Origin: Spartobacteria bacterium
GTDB taxonomy: Bacteria > Verrucomicrobiota > Verrucomicrobiia > Chthoniobacterales > Chthoniobacteraceae
NCBI GenBank assembly: GCA_025355595.1
Contig: JANXZI010000147.1
Span: 1 to 15,088, forward strand
Direction of reading: 5' to 3'
Length of the DNA: 15,088 bases
In this document: in pieces, positions 14,368 through 15,088 of the stretch
How positions within the stretch are numbered: position 1 is the first letter of the stretch
Layout: each line of letters opens with the position of its first letter
Program-made: the position numbers and the translations under genes
The notes under the pieces: generated by a model
What the model was told of the DNA's origin: nothing
The model's input: only the letters and a program-made list of their open reading frames with translations
Database searches by the model: none

Positions 14368-14852
14368 AGTTCGCACGCATCACGCTCAGCGACCGCGCGA
14401 GCGCGGGCATCTACGAGGACCGCAGCGGCCCGGCCATTGAGCAATTTTTTGCCGAGCGGATCGCGGATGAAATCGAATGGCTGCGCGTGCTCATCCCCGA
14501 TGAGCGTGCGGAGATCGAATCCTCCCTCCGTCTCGCGTGTGACAGCGAAGGCTGCGCCCTCGTCGTGACGACGGGCGGCACCGGCCCATCGCCGCGCGAT
14601 GTGACTCCCGAGGCGACGCGCGCCGTGATCGAGCGCGAGATGCCCGGCTTCGGTGAAATCATGCGCGTGCAGTCATTCGCAAAAGTGCCGACCAGCATCC
14701 TCAGCCGCTCCACCGCGGGGACGCGCGGAAGCACGCTCATCGTGAATCTTCCCGGCAACCCGCGCGCCATCGGCGAGTGCCTGCCGCTCGTGCTGCCGGC
14801 GATCATCGAGTGCCTCGATCACCTCGGCCATCCGCGGCTGAAGCTGCGCTGA
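14364..14852 (+). CDS. mogA: molybdopterin adenylyltransferase MogA
   Basis: A 162-residue MogA-type protein that adenylates molybdopterin with ATP before MoeA inserts molybdate. Motifs are ITLSDRASAGIYEDRSGPAI at the N-terminus, CALVVTTGGTGPSPRDVTPEAT (the MPT-binding T-G-G-T-G loop), EREMPGFGEIMR, FAKVPTSILSRSTAG and LIVNLPGNPRAIGECL. The EREMPGFGE...VPT.ILSR stretch follows E. coli MogA closely, and more closely than MoaB. It is shorter than E. coli MogA (about 195 residues), missing mainly the C-terminal extension. The start at 14364 overlaps the moaC stop. A weak GGAG lies 11 bases upstream. Confidence 0.92.
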
Positions 14853-14914
14853 TTCGTAATCGCCGACGGCAGGAGGCGGGCTGTCTGAAGGACGAAGCAT
14901 GCCTATCCGGTTGG

Positions 14915-14943
14915 TTGACATTACAGGTTTTAATTTTTAGAAT
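14915..14943 (+). promoter_or_regulatory. near-consensus sigma70 promoter
   Basis: TTGACA (14915-14920), exactly 17 bases, then TAGAAT (14938-14943). This is the best promoter in the window: a perfect -35 box and a -10 box differing from TATAAT at one base, in a locally A/T-rich stretch. The predicted transcription start (about 14950) coincides with the ATG of the downstream gene. Confidence 0.75.
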
Positions 14944-14949
14944 TTCAAA

Positions 14950-15088
14950 ATGAAGAAGAGAATTACTTTTCGTCCCGTGGCTGACACCGCTCAAGCAGTT
15001 TGCATGGCAAACGCAATGGAGCAGGCTGGTGCGCAGGTCATCTGTGTGACCGAGGCTTCCGGCGAGTGGTATGTTTGGTGCCGTTGCG
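14950..15088 (+). CDS. small protein of unknown function, partial (3' end off window)
   Basis: The reading frame opens at the ATG at 14950 and remains open for 46 codons to the window edge. It begins MKKRITFRPVADTAQAVCMA and later contains EASGEWYVWCRC. I do not recognise the family. Its three Cys and the Trp/Tyr-rich WYVWCRC are notable. Codon use (AGA, ATT, ACT, TTT, CAA) is less GC-biased than in the moa genes, which may reflect high expression or recent acquisition. No SD sequence precedes the ATG, and the predicted transcription start falls on the ATG, so the mRNA may be leaderless. An internal ATG at 15004 is an alternative start. Coding status is supported by the strong promoter and open frame, not by homology. 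Confidence 0.55.
   Translation, partial: MKKRITFRPVADTAQAVCMANAMEQAGAQVICVTEASGEWYVWCRC

Noticed and set aside
14853..14914. GACGGC/GCTGTC hairpin after mogA as a terminator.
   Set aside because: Short stem with one wobble pair, a 9-base loop and no following T-run; too weak to call.

Overview
The window is a GC-rich, densely coded bacterial chromosome segment. Its gene content suggests a member of the PVC group, most likely a Verrucomicrobiota. The evidence is a secreted PQQ-type propeller protein of the kind common in Planctomycetes and Verrucomicrobia, a secreted GH5-type glycosidase, a bacterial SET-domain protein, and sparse Shine-Dalgarno (SD) sequences. The taxonomic call is inference; no rRNA or tRNA gene is present to anchor it.

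Layout. The left edge (1-61, minus) holds the first codons of an NADPH-dependent FMN reductase-like gene. Plus-strand genes follow: a small repeat-containing lipoprotein (391-639), a secreted GH5-like hydrolase (826-1947), a secreted PQQ-like beta-propeller protein (2106-3761), a small coiled-coil protein with a basic linker (3928-4311, closed by a clear terminator) and a SET-domain protein (4459-5007). A gap of about 330 bases leads to a minus-strand HupE/UreJ nickel-permease-like gene (5341-5922), divergent from a secreted HExxH metallopeptidase-like gene (6039-6863).

The minus-strand block 6889-11371 reads as one operon in transcription order: MFS transporter, PAS-PAS-GAF hybrid histidine kinase (3 bases after the transporter) and a MutH/Sau3AI-type endonuclease (16 bases after the kinase). 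Divergent from it is a small DUF3820 protein (11488-11781).

The right third is a molybdenum cofactor cluster in two divergent arms. The minus arm is moaD-moaE (molybdopterin synthase). The plus arm is moeA, then moaC-mogA, the last two overlapping by 4 bases. Together these would convert the MoaA product to cyclic pyranopterin (MoaC), then to molybdopterin (MoaDE), adenylate it (MogA) and insert molybdate (MoeA). moaA and a MoaD-activating enzyme are not in the window. Just before the right edge a consensus-like sigma70 promoter drives a short, less GC-rich unknown gene that runs off the end.

The most unusual structures are a 141-base palindromic element (11778-11918) whose two arms supply the stop codons of both flanking convergent genes, a stand-alone MutH-like nuclease in a kinase operon, the SET protein next to a histone-tail-like coiled-coil protein, and several -10-like boxes almost abutting start codons, which suggests leaderless or very short-leader mRNAs.
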